Below, piece by piece: positions 52,924 to 61,594 of a stretch of 64,000 bases of DNA; position 1 is the first letter of the stretch; every line of letters begins with the position of its first letter. The DNA comes from Coralloluteibacterium stylophorae (GTDB lineage: Bacteria > Pseudomonadota > Gammaproteobacteria > Xanthomonadales > Xanthomonadaceae). The stretch lies in contig NZ_JAGQFT020000012.1 of NCBI RefSeq assembly GCF_018122625.2, forward strand, positions 1 through 64,000, in the 5' to 3' direction. Position numbers and translations under genes: made by a program. The notes under the pieces were generated by a model. That model did no database searches. It was given only the letters and a program-made list of their open reading frames with translations, and was not told the origin of the DNA.

Positions 52924-55692
52924 TCACTCGGCGGCCTCGCCGGCCACGACCTCGACCGTCGTCGTCGCCGTCGTGAGGCCCTCGGCCTCGGCGTGCACGC
53001 GCACGCTGCCGCTGCGCCCGGGCAGGGCGCGGACGATCGCCAGCGCCCGGCCGCCGAACGCGTCGCGCTCGTGCGAGGGGAAGGGCGTCATGTCGGTCGG
53101 GTCGCCGTTGTCGGTCGCCACCAGTTCGGCAGGGCCGTCTACGCGGAAGCGGACGCGCATATCCGCGGTCGGTACCCGGCGACCCTCGGCGTCGAGCACG
53201 CGCAGGGCCAGGAAGGACAGGTCGCGGCCGTCGTTGGCGATCGCGGCGCGGTCCGGCTCGAGCTCGAGCCGCGCCGGCTCGCCGGCGGTCTCGACGCGGG
53301 CCTCGGCCCAGGGCCGGCCGTCGCGGTAGGCCTGCACGCGCAGGCTGCCCGGCCGGTAGACGACGTCGTCCCAGCGCAGCCGGTACTCGTACGCGCCCTT
53401 CTTCTTCCGGCCCTGCGAGACGCCGTCGACGAAGAGCTCGGCCTCGTCGCCCGAGGTGAACACGTGCACCGGCGTGACCTCGCCTTCGCGGCCCGGCCAG
53501 GTCCAGTGCGGGAGGATGTGCGCCATCGGCAGGTCCGGGCGCCAGCGCGACTGGTAGAGCCAGAAGCGGTCCTTGGCGAAGCCGGCGAGGTCGACGATGC
53601 CGGAATAGGAGCTGCGCGAGTCGTAGTAGGGCGTGGGCTCGCCGAGGTAGTCGAAGCCGGTCCACACGAACTCGCCGGCGACGAAGGGATGCCGGTCCAG
53701 CGCCGCGAAGACCTTGTCGGCGGTCGAGCCGAAGTCCACCGCGTGCAACTCGTAGGCGCTGACCTGGCGGATCGTTGAATCGCCGCCGCGGCCGTCGCGG
53801 ACCGGCGCGCTCACCTCCGGCGAGACCGGGAACAGGTAGACGCCGCGGCTGCTCAGCGCCGACGCCGTCTCGCTGCTCATCACCACCTTGTCCGGGAACG
53901 CGGCATGGAAGGCGTCGTACTGCGGCGGCGTGCGGATGCGGTCGGTGCCCTCGAACTCCGGATCCTGGCGGATGCCCTCGCCCTGGTAGTTGAGGCTGAC
54001 GACGTCGAAGGCGCTCGCGAACGGCATGTCCGGCTTGGCCCAGTTCATCGAGGCGGTGGTGGGGCGGGTGGGGTCCTCCTCGCGCACGATGGCGTGCAGG
54101 CGGCGGCCGATGGCCGCTCCCTCCTCGCCGGTGTACTGCTCGCCGACCTCGTTACCGATGCTCCACAGCACGACCGAGGGATGGTTGCGGTCGCGCCGCA
54201 CCATCGCGCGCAGGTCCGGCTCGTGCCATTCGGGGAACACGAGATGGAAGTCGAGCGGCGTCTTCTTCCGCTCCCACACGTCGAAGATCTCGTCGACGAC
54301 GAGGAAGCCCATGCGGTCGGTCAGCTCCAGCAGCTCCGGCGCCGGCGGGTTGTGCGCCATGCGGATCGCGTTGGCGCCCATGTCGCGCAGGATCTCGAGC
54401 TGGCGCTCGGCCGCGCGCAGGTTGAAGGCGGCGCCGAGCGCGCCGAGGTCGTGGTGGTTGTTGACGCCCCGGATCACGATGCGCTCGCCGTTGACGTGCA
54501 CGCCGGTGTCGGGATCGAAGCGCAGGCCGCGGATGCCGAAGGGCGTCTCGATGCGGTCGACGATGCGTCCGTCGCGCGCGAGCGTGGTGACGGCGACGTA
54601 GCGGTGCGGCACCTGCGTCGGCGGCGGGCCCCACAGGCGCGGCCGCTCGATCACCACGCTGCCTCCGGTGCGCGCGCTGCCGCCGGCCCCGATGCGCAGG
54701 GCGGCCGGCGCGATACGGGCGACCACGGCGTCGCCGCGACGGCCGTCGGCGCCGAGTTCGTGGATCGTCGTGCTGCCCTCGACCCTGGCGGCCGCCGTTC
54801 CGTCGTTGTCGATCGTCAGGTCGAGATGCACGCGCGCGCGTTCGGCCGACACCTCCGGCGTGGTGACGTGCGCGCCCCAGTGCGCCACGTGCACCGGGGC
54901 GGTCTTGACCAGCCACACGTCCCGGTACAGCCCGCCGCCGGGGTACCAGCGCGCGGAGGCGGGCGGGTTGTCGAGCCGGATCGCGAGCTGGTTCGGTCCG
55001 CCCGGGCGCACGTGGGGCGTGAGGTCGAGGCGGAACGAGGTGTAGCCGTAGGGCCAGCCGCCGACCAGGCGCCCATTGAGCCAGACCGTGGAATAGGACA
55101 TCGCGCCGTCGACGTCGAGGAAGATCGAGCGCCCGGCGTCGCCGGCCGGGATGTCGAGCGTGCGCCGGTACCAGCCGATGCCCCAGCTCGGCAGGCGGCC
55201 CATGCCGCCGTGCGGGCCGTCGGCGATGAAGGGGCCGGCGATGGCCCAGTCGTGGGGCAGGGTGACCTGCTGCCAGTCGCCGTCGTCGAAGGCGGCCTGT
55301 ACGAAGGGGAGATCGCCGCCCGGGTCGCCGGATGGCCGCACGTGGCGGTCGGCGGGATCGGCGATCAGCGGGTTCGCGCTCGGCAGGATCCAGGGCTTCA
55401 GGACCGGGCGCTGCGTCTGGACGCGCGCGGCCTCCTCCGGCCGCGTATCCGCATCCTGGCCGTCCACGTTCTCCTCCACGGGCGGGCGCACGTCGTAGTC
55501 GAGGCGGCCGTCGACGCCCGGCGGGTCGCCCTGGTGGAAACGCCAGCCGGTATCGAGGCGCATGCGCTCGCGCGGTGCGGTGTCGGTCGCGGCCAGCGCG
55601 CAGGTCGAGGCCAGCAGCCAGACCAGGCATGCGCGGCCGAGGGTCCGGAGCGGGGCGTGCAGCCTGTGGAGGAGTGATCGGCGCTGGGTCAT
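52924..55692 (-). CDS. GH2 glycosidase (beta-galactosidase type), exported
   Basis: This 922-residue exported protein has a signal peptide ending about TCALAAT. GH2 domains run in order: a sugar-binding jelly roll (WYRRTLDIPAGD), an Ig-like domain and a TIM barrel. The acid/base is in VLWSIGNEVGEQ and the nucleophile in VVMSSETASA. C-terminal DUF4982/DUF4981-like beta domains follow. The layout is that of GalB-like beta-galactosidases of polysaccharide-use loci. In a xylan locus it may remove galactosyl or other side sugars. The stretch of ~60 residues between the signal region and the jelly roll (EENVDGQDADTRPEEAARVQ) is an unusual acidic insert. Confidence 0.88.
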   Translation of the reverse strand: MTQRRSLLHRLHAPLRTLGRACLVWLLASTCALAATDTAPRERMRLDTGWRFHQGDPPGVDGRLDYDVRPPVEENVDGQDADTRPEEAARVQTQRPVLKPWILPSANPLIADPADRHVRPSGDPGGDLPFVQAAFDDGDWQQVTLPHDWAIAGPFIADGPHGGMGRLPSWGIGWYRRTLDIPAGDAGRSIFLDVDGAMSYSTVWLNGRLVGGWPYGYTSFRLDLTPHVRPGGPNQLAIRLDNPPASARWYPGGGLYRDVWLVKTAPVHVAHWGAHVTTPEVSAERARVHLDLTIDNDGTAAARVEGSTTIHELGADGRRGDAVVARIAPAALRIGAGGSARTGGSVVIERPRLWGPPPTQVPHRYVAVTTLARDGRIVDRIETPFGIRGLRFDPDTGVHVNGERIVIRGVNNHHDLGALGAAFNLRAAERQLEILRDMGANAIRMAHNPPAPELLELTDRMGFLVVDEIFDVWERKKTPLDFHLVFPEWHEPDLRAMVRRDRNHPSVVLWSIGNEVGEQYTGEEGAAIGRRLHAIVREEDPTRPTTASMNWAKPDMPFASAFDVVSLNYQGEGIRQDPEFEGTDRIRTPPQYDAFHAAFPDKVVMSSETASALSSRGVYLFPVSPEVSAPVRDGRGGDSTIRQVSAYELHAVDFGSTADKVFAALDRHPFVAGEFVWTGFDYLGEPTPYYDSRSSYSGIVDLAGFAKDRFWLYQSRWRPDLPMAHILPHWTWPGREGEVTPVHVFTSGDEAELFVDGVSQGRKKKGAYEYRLRWDDVVYRPGSLRVQAYRDGRPWAEARVETAGEPARLELEPDRAAIANDGRDLSFLALRVLDAEGRRVPTADMRVRFRVDGPAELVATDNGDPTDMTPFPSHERDAFGGRALAIVRALPGRSGSVRVHAEAEGLTTATTTVEVVAGEAAE

Positions 55693-55751
55693 GCGGTCTT
55701 CCGGTAGGAGTTGGAGATGCGACGGGCGCGCGTCGCCGCGGGCGCGCGCTT

Positions 55752-55776
55752 CTGTAGGAGCGGCTTCAGCCGCGAA
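55752..55776 (+). repeat. REP-like palindrome between GH2 and GH115
   Basis: A single TGTAGGAGCGGCTTCAGCCGCGAAACC copy lies in the 142-bp spacer of the leftward operon, within the 5' untranslated part of GH2. Confidence 0.75.
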
Positions 55777-55834
55777 ACCGGCGACGCGCCCGCGCCACGC
55801 GCGGGGACGGCAACGGTGCCGGCTCCTCCGCGCA

Positions 55835-58690
55835 TCATCGGCGCACGCTCTCCGGCGGGCCGAGGTAGCTCGGGCGCAGCGGCCCGCGGACGATCTCGAT
55901 GCGCTGGAACACGACGCCCGGATCGATGTGCCACAGCGTCAGCGTCTGCGGACCGGCCTCGACCCGGTGCCGCGAGGTGACGACGTGGACGCCGTCGCTC
56001 ACCGCGCGCTGCCAGGCCTGGAAATCGGGATGCCCCGGCGTCGGGTCGAACCGCAGGGCCACCACCTGCGGCTCGGTCTCGCCGAGGGAGACGCCGAAGC
56101 GCAGGCCGCCGCGGTTGCGGTAGTCGAGCGTCGGCGACACGACCACGCGCACCTCGACCTCGCCGGCCTCGCGCAGGGTCACCGGGTACTCGAGCCGCGC
56201 ACCGTCGTCGCCGGGCGGCCGGCTTGCGGCGACGGCGGGCCACGCGGTCACGCCCGCCAGCGTGCGCCCCAGGTGTGGGATCGTCTGCCAGGCGAGTCCA
56301 TCCGTCGCCACGGCGCGTGCGTGATGCGGAGCCTCGATGGCGATGTGGCCGTCGCTCTCGACGAAGCCGTGCATGCCTGCGCCGGAGGCGGGCGCCGACA
56401 CGGGAACGCGCACGTGCACCTCGGTGCGGTCGCTGCCGAGCAGGTCGATGTGCGCCTCGTCCGTCCCGGGAGGCATCGCGGCCCAGTCCACCTCGACCCG
56501 GAGCGCCTGTTCGTCGTCGACCTCGCCCGCGGCCGGCAGCACGCGCAGCCAGGGCGCGGACGCGGTGGCGGTGTAGCGCAGTGGCCGGGCGCCGCGGTTG
56601 AACACGGTGAGCGTCCGCGTCGGGGCGCCGAGCGGATCGAGCGGGGGCAGGGCTGCGGTCTCCGCGACCACCGGCCAGCCGCGCGGATCGCCCTCGAGCG
56701 CCACGCCCATCGCCGCGGCCTCCGGCACGTCGACGCGGGACAGCGCCGGCAGCACGTTGCGCGGCGGCTGCTGCCAGTGCGTATAGCCGATGCGCGGCTG
56801 GGCCATCATGTGGATCCACTTGCCGCCGGCGATGTCCTCCTCGTAGACGCGCGCCAGTTCCGCATCCCGCGCGAACAGGCGCTCGGCCTCGTCGGCCCAG
56901 GCGTTGGCCGAGGCCCGCCCCTGCAGCGCGTACTGTCGGTTGCGCGCCACCGCCACGTACAGCCGATTGATGTTGGCGCTCGCCAGGACCGGGTACTCGA
57001 CCAGCTGGTAGTAGGCGTCGTGCCGGGCCTGCGGCAGAGCCGCGCGGAGCCGGCGCGTGCGCGCCTCCAGGTCGTCCCACTCGGCCAGTACGCGGTCGGC
57101 CTCGTCGAAGTTGTCGAGGCTCCAGGTGTCGGCCGACAGCAGCTCGGGCTTGCGGCGCGCGTTGTACTGCGTGTAGCGGGTGAGGATCTCGCCGATGGCG
57201 TCCGCATGCGCGGGACCGAACTGCTCGGCCGCCCACGCCGCCGGGTAGGCGCTCATGCGCTCCAGGGTCATCGCCCCGGGATCCCAGGCCTGGTCGAGGA
57301 AGAAGCTCGTCGGCAGCTCCATCGGCTTGATGTCGCCGACGTTGACGATCCACAGGCGGTCGACGCCATGCGCGTACGCGAGCCGCATCTGCTCCCAGGT
57401 GCGCTCGATCTGGGTGGTGTTGATCCACTTGTAGTTGCGCGGACCGCCGACGTAGTCGAAGTGGTAGTACACGCCGTAGCCGCCGGGGCGCTGCGCGCCG
57501 GGCTCCGGCAGGCGGCGGAGGTTGCCCCAGTTGTCGTCGGCGAAGAGCAGGGTGACGTCGTCGGGCACGCGCATGCCGGCGTCGAAGTAGTCCTGCACCT
57601 CCTTGTACAGCGCCCACACCTGCGGCGTGTCCTGCGGCCGGCGCCCGGTGACCCCGGCGATGATGCGGCGCTGGTCGGCGACAATCCGCTCCAGCAGCGC
57701 GGTGGCGGTGCCCTCGGTCATCGCCTCGTCGCCATCGCCGCGCATGCCCAGTGTCACCACGCCCTCGCGGTCGCCCATGCGCTCGATCCCCCGACGCCAG
57801 AAGCGCCGCAGGGCCTCGCCGTTGCGGGCGTAGTCCCACGGCCCGGCACCGTGGGTCTCCCACTCGGCGTGCGCGCGCATCATCGGCTCGTGGTGGGTGG
57901 TCCCGATCACCACGCCCATCTCGTCGGCGAGCTCGGCGTTGCGCGGGTCGTCGTCGTAGAAGGCGCGCGGCACCCACATCGCCGGCCACAAATAATTGGC
58001 CTTGTGGCGCAGGATCAGCTCGAACACGCGTTCGTAGAAGCGATGGTCGGCGCCGCCGTAGGTCTCGCGCAGCCAGCCGCCGAGCGCGGGGTCCTCGTCG
58101 TTGATGAAGATGCCGCGGTAGCGCACCGCCGGCGCGTCGACGAAGCGCCCGGGCGCGGCATGCAGTGCCGTGCGGCGCGGCGGCGGCACGTCCGCCCACC
58201 AGGTCCAGGGCGACACGCCGATGCGGCGCGACAGCTCGTAGAGGCCGAAGACGGTGCCGCGCCGGTCGGCGCCGACCACCACCAGCGCGCGGTCGATGCC
58301 GGGCTCGGGATCGTCGACCACCTGCAGCAGGTAGGCCTCCCAGCGCCCGGCGACGCCGCCGGTGTCGATGCCGCGCTCGCGCACGATACGGTCGATGCGC
58401 AGGCTGCGGCCGAGAGTGCCGGCGATGATCGCGGTCGGCCCGTTGCCGCGGTCCGGCGCCGGCGCGCCGGCGACGGCGGCGAGATCGTCGCGCAGGTCCT
58501 GCGCGGCATGCAGGACGGCGGGCGCATCGCCGTCGTCGGCGAGCACCGGAAGCGGAACCCCGTCGTCGATGAGCGCGAGTGCGCCCGCTACCGCCTCCTC
58601 GCACACGGCGGCCGGCCGCGCGCAGTCGGCGGCGGCGACGCCCGGCGCAACGAAGACGGCCAGGCCGGCGAGGAGGAGGGCGAAGCGCAT
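55835..58690 (-). CDS. GH115 xylan alpha-1,2-glucuronidase, exported
   Basis: This 951-residue exported enzyme has a signal peptide (FALLLAGLAVFVAPGVAAAD). GH115 motifs are visible: RYRGIFINDEDPALGGWLRE, ILRHKANYLWPAMW, GTTHHEPMMRAHAEW, LFADDNWGNLRRLP and YYHFDYVGGPRNYKW. Unlike GH67, GH115 can remove (4-O-methyl-)glucuronic acid from internal positions of polymeric xylan. The two enzymes in this window are therefore complementary. The C-terminal ~250 residues form extra beta domains, usual for the family. It belongs to the leftward operon headed by the MFS transporter. The N-terminus is set by the signal peptide; the frame extends upstream without one. Confidence 0.94.
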   Translation of the reverse strand: MRFALLLAGLAVFVAPGVAAADCARPAAVCEEAVAGALALIDDGVPLPVLADDGDAPAVLHAAQDLRDDLAAVAGAPAPDRGNGPTAIIAGTLGRSLRIDRIVRERGIDTGGVAGRWEAYLLQVVDDPEPGIDRALVVVGADRRGTVFGLYELSRRIGVSPWTWWADVPPPRRTALHAAPGRFVDAPAVRYRGIFINDEDPALGGWLRETYGGADHRFYERVFELILRHKANYLWPAMWVPRAFYDDDPRNAELADEMGVVIGTTHHEPMMRAHAEWETHGAGPWDYARNGEALRRFWRRGIERMGDREGVVTLGMRGDGDEAMTEGTATALLERIVADQRRIIAGVTGRRPQDTPQVWALYKEVQDYFDAGMRVPDDVTLLFADDNWGNLRRLPEPGAQRPGGYGVYYHFDYVGGPRNYKWINTTQIERTWEQMRLAYAHGVDRLWIVNVGDIKPMELPTSFFLDQAWDPGAMTLERMSAYPAAWAAEQFGPAHADAIGEILTRYTQYNARRKPELLSADTWSLDNFDEADRVLAEWDDLEARTRRLRAALPQARHDAYYQLVEYPVLASANINRLYVAVARNRQYALQGRASANAWADEAERLFARDAELARVYEEDIAGGKWIHMMAQPRIGYTHWQQPPRNVLPALSRVDVPEAAAMGVALEGDPRGWPVVAETAALPPLDPLGAPTRTLTVFNRGARPLRYTATASAPWLRVLPAAGEVDDEQALRVEVDWAAMPPGTDEAHIDLLGSDRTEVHVRVPVSAPASGAGMHGFVESDGHIAIEAPHHARAVATDGLAWQTIPHLGRTLAGVTAWPAVAASRPPGDDGARLEYPVTLREAGEVEVRVVVSPTLDYRNRGGLRFGVSLGETEPQVVALRFDPTPGHPDFQAWQRAVSDGVHVVTSRHRVEAGPQTLTLWHIDPGVVFQRIEIVRGPLRPSYLGPPESVRR

Positions 58691-58720
58691 GCGGGACTCC
58701 GGTTCGGTGGCGACGGGGAT

Positions 58721-58898
58721 CCGTAGGAGCGGCTTCCAGCCGCGACGGGTCCGGCGAAAGGCGGTGGCGGTGATGGGGAATTGGGCACCGGGACCCGGAG
58801 GTCCGCGCGAGGCCCGCGGATGCTGTCGCCGGAGCGGCTTCCGCCGCGGGTTCCGGCATCGCGGCGGCGAGCGTCGCGGCCGGAGCCGCTCCCGTGGG
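58721..58898. repeat. REP-like palindromes, partly degenerate, between GH115 and GH10
   Basis: A near-standard copy lies at 58722-58747 with one inserted C (GGCTTCCAGCC). Two decayed copies lie at about 58830-58850 and 58876-58898. They fill most of the 215-bp spacer. Confidence 0.6.
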
Positions 58899-58905
58899 GC
58901 AGGGC

Positions 58906-59904
58906 TCAATGCTCGCGCACGTACTCGCGCAGCCACTGCAGGGCAGGGCGCTCGGTGCCGTCCTCGCGGACCAGGTTGGCGCCCTGTTCCTCGCGCCACA
59001 GCCCCGGGCGGAAGCCCCACAGGGTGATGCCGCGCACGGCGGGGTGCTCCCAGAACACCGGGAAGATGCGCTGCCAGGCGCGCAGCTGTTCGGCGTCGGT
59101 GGGGCCGTCGATATCGAGCTCGGTGACGTAGATCGGGAGGCCCGTCGCGGCGAGCGTGTCGAGGTTGGCGCGGTGCAGCGACATCGGCCATTCCTCCGTC
59201 GTCGAGAAGGCGTGGCCCTGCACGCCGATGGCGTCGACCAGGTCCTCGCGCTGCAGCAGCTCGACGATGCGGCGGTAGCGGTCGGTCGCGACCTCGCTGT
59301 TGGTCACGCTGTAGTCGTTGATCATCAGCGTGGCGTCCGGGAAGTGCCGGCGCGCGAGGCGGAAGGATTCGAGGATCCAGTCCCAGCCGCTCTCGCCGGC
59401 GCCGCCGAGCGCCTCGATGTAGTTGCCGCCGCCCTCGTCGTCCTTGGACGGCGGGTCGTTGAGCGGCTCGTTGACCACCTCGACGAAGTCGAGGTCGGGA
59501 TAGCGCGCCGCCACCGCCGCGAACCACTCCTCGATCTCGGCGCGCTGCTCGTCCGGCGGCAGCGTCTCGATCCATTCCGGCTGCTGGTTGCCCCAGACCA
59601 TCACGTGCATCTGGAACGGGGACCCGTTGTCGCGGGCGACGCGGTAGGCGGCGTCGAGGCCGCTGAAGTCCATGCGGTCGCGCTCGGCCTCGACGCTGCC
59701 CCACTTGCCGGCGTTCTCCGGCGTGACCTTGTTCCAGTAGCGGGCGAAGCCCTCCGCCTGCGCCGGGCTCCAGGCGCCGCCGACGAAGCGGTCCTTGCCG
59801 GCGGCGATGGGGCCGTCGGCGGCGGAGGCGGGGAGCGCGGCCAACGCGGCCAACGCGGCCGCGGTCCGTACCGGTGCGAGGATGCGTCGGGCGATGGCGT
59901 TCAT
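58906..59904 (-). CDS. xyn10: GH10 endo-1,4-beta-xylanase, second copy, exported
   Basis: This compact 332-residue GH10 enzyme has a signal peptide (AAALAALAALPASAAD). The acid/base is Glu146 in FVEVVNEPLND and the nucleophile Glu262 in YVTELDIDGP. Further GH10 marks are YWNKVTPENAGKWG, MHVMVWGNQQPEW and GITLWGFRPGLW. The nucleophile motif and the loop after the acid/base differ from the xylanase at 51485-52660, suggesting a different cleavage pattern. Its start overlaps the MFS transporter stop by 4 bp (ATGA on the minus strand), so import and xylanase are translationally coupled. Confidence 0.94.
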   Translation of the reverse strand: MNAIARRILAPVRTAAALAALAALPASAADGPIAAGKDRFVGGAWSPAQAEGFARYWNKVTPENAGKWGSVEAERDRMDFSGLDAAYRVARDNGSPFQMHVMVWGNQQPEWIETLPPDEQRAEIEEWFAAVAARYPDLDFVEVVNEPLNDPPSKDDEGGGNYIEALGGAGESGWDWILESFRLARRHFPDATLMINDYSVTNSEVATDRYRRIVELLQREDLVDAIGVQGHAFSTTEEWPMSLHRANLDTLAATGLPIYVTELDIDGPTDAEQLRAWQRIFPVFWEHPAVRGITLWGFRPGLWREEQGANLVREDGTERPALQWLREYVREH

Positions 59905-61196
59905 GCGGCCTCCGGGCGGGTTTCGAGCGCGGCGGGTGCGAGCCGCGGCGCGAGCAGGTGCACGACCAGCAGCGCGAGCAGGTAGGCCGAGCCGGCCATC
60001 AGGAACACCGGTAGGTAGCTGCCCGTGGTCTCCAGCAGGAATCCGGTGAAGGTCGCGATCATCATGCCGCCGATGGCGCCGGCGAAGCCGCCGATGCCCA
60101 CCACCGAGGCCACCGCCTGGCGCGGGAACATGTCCGAGGTGAGGGTGAACACGTTGGCCGACCAACCCTGGTGGCCGGCCGTCGCCAGCCCGATCAGCGC
60201 GACGGCGATCCACAGGTTGTCCGCCTGCACCGCGAACACGATCGGCACCACGCACAGCGCGCAGATCGCCATCGCCGCCTTGCGCGCGCGGTTGACGCTC
60301 CAGCCGCGCCTGAGGAAGCGCCCGGCGAGCCAGCCGCCGGCGATGCTGCCGACGTCGGCGGCCACGAAGATGACCACCAGCGGCAGGCCGAGGCCGAGCA
60401 GGCTGAGCCCGTACTCGGAATGCAGGAACTTCGGCAGCCAGAACAGGAAGAACCACCAGATCGGGTCGGTCATGAACTTGGCCGCGACGAAGGCCCAGGC
60501 CTGGCGATGGCGCAGGATCCGCGCCCACGGCACGCGCACCGACGGCTCGACCGGATCGCTGCGGATGTAGGCGAGTTCGCCGGCCGAGAGCTTCGGGTGC
60601 TGCTCGGGCGTGCGATAGGTGACCAGCCACATCACCAGCCAGGTCGCGCTGAGCAGTCCGGTGACGAGGAAGGCCGCCTGCCAGCCGAAGGCGACGGTCA
60701 CCACCGGCACCAGCAGCGGCGCGGCGATGGCACCGATGTTGGAGCCCGAATTGAAGATGCCGGTGGCCAGCGCGCGCTCGCGGCGCGGGAACCATTCGGC
60801 CACGGTCTTGATCGCCGCGGGGAAGTTGCCGGCCTCGCCGAGCCCGAGCAGGAAGCGCGCGACCATGAAGCCGGCCACGCTCGCCACCAGCGAGTGGCTC
60901 ATCGCCGCCAGGCTCCACACGCAGATCGCGATCGCGTAGCCGACGCGGGTGCCGAGGCGGTCGATGATCGCGCCGGTGCACAGCAGGCCGATCGCGTAGG
61001 CCGCCTGGAACGCGGTGACGATGTAGCCGTACTCGATCTCGCTCCAGCCGATCTCGTCCTGCAGGAACGGCGCGAGCACGCCGAGCACCTGGCGGTCGAT
61101 GTAGTTGATCGTGGTCGCCAGCAGCAGCAGGGCGCAGATGCGCCAGCGGTACATGCCGACGCGGGCGACGGTATCGCCGGCGGAGACGGCGCTCAT
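59901..61196 (-). CDS. MFS transporter, hexuronate (ExuT/GudP) type
   Basis: This 431-residue major-facilitator protein has 12 helices and opens with WRICALLLLATTINYIDRQV, the anion:cation symporter signature. RFLLGLGEAGNFPAAIKTVA is typical of ExuT/GudP/DgoT-like acid-sugar importers, and the central loop contains SVRVPWARILRHRQAWAF. Glucuronate released by GH67 and GH115 is the obvious substrate. It is the first gene of the leftward operon, with the operator 61317-61330 lying 121 bp upstream. ATG 61196 is used; a longer frame reaches the operator. Confidence 0.9.
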   Translation of the reverse strand: MSAVSAGDTVARVGMYRWRICALLLLATTINYIDRQVLGVLAPFLQDEIGWSEIEYGYIVTAFQAAYAIGLLCTGAIIDRLGTRVGYAIAICVWSLAAMSHSLVASVAGFMVARFLLGLGEAGNFPAAIKTVAEWFPRRERALATGIFNSGSNIGAIAAPLLVPVVTVAFGWQAAFLVTGLLSATWLVMWLVTYRTPEQHPKLSAGELAYIRSDPVEPSVRVPWARILRHRQAWAFVAAKFMTDPIWWFFLFWLPKFLHSEYGLSLLGLGLPLVVIFVAADVGSIAGGWLAGRFLRRGWSVNRARKAAMAICALCVVPIVFAVQADNLWIAVALIGLATAGHQGWSANVFTLTSDMFPRQAVASVVGIGGFAGAIGGMMIATFTGFLLETTGSYLPVFLMAGSAYLLALLVVHLLAPRLAPAALETRPEAA

Positions 61197-61316
61197 CGCC
61201 CGCCTCCCGTGCCGCCCGACGCGGTGCATCGTCCCGTCGGCGGCGCGGGTGCGCGCACCTGACTCGTCGCTCCATACATCGTGTCCGCGCTCCCGCATCG
61301 CTGGTGGAACGCGACG

Positions 61317-61330
61317 TGATAGCGCTATCA
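61317..61330. promoter_or_regulatory. xyl-box operator of the leftward MFS-GH10-GH115 unit
   Basis: TGATAGCGCTATCA is a perfect palindrome, extended to 16 bp (61316-61331) with flanking G and C. It lies in the 398-bp region between the divergent MFS and TonB-receptor genes. This region also holds the second box, and no gene was seen in it. Confidence 0.78.
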
Positions 61331-61477
61331 CGAAGATCGCGCAACCCGTGCGGACGATGCTGCGGTGCGAGGATCGTGCTCACGCGACGCTGATACGCAA
61401 CTTATTGCTGCGACGCAGTAAAACCGATCCTGGCAGCGGATCCGGCCATGCTGCTGCGCAGCGTGCGCGGCCGCGAA

Positions 61478-61491
61478 TGATAGCGCTACCA
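61478..61491. promoter_or_regulatory. xyl-box operator of the rightward TonB receptor
   Basis: TGATAGCGCTACCA lies 103 bp before the receptor start and 147 bp from the neighbouring box. Its left half equals that box, while the right-half CCA mirrors the TGG of the xylB box. Confidence 0.78.
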
Positions 61492-61594
61492 TCAAATCGC
61501 TCAGGCCACGGTGCATCCGCGGACCTGCACGCCAACGACGAATGAGCGCCCCGCACGCACGGGCGCATCGAGACCAGGAACGGGAGGGGAGTAG

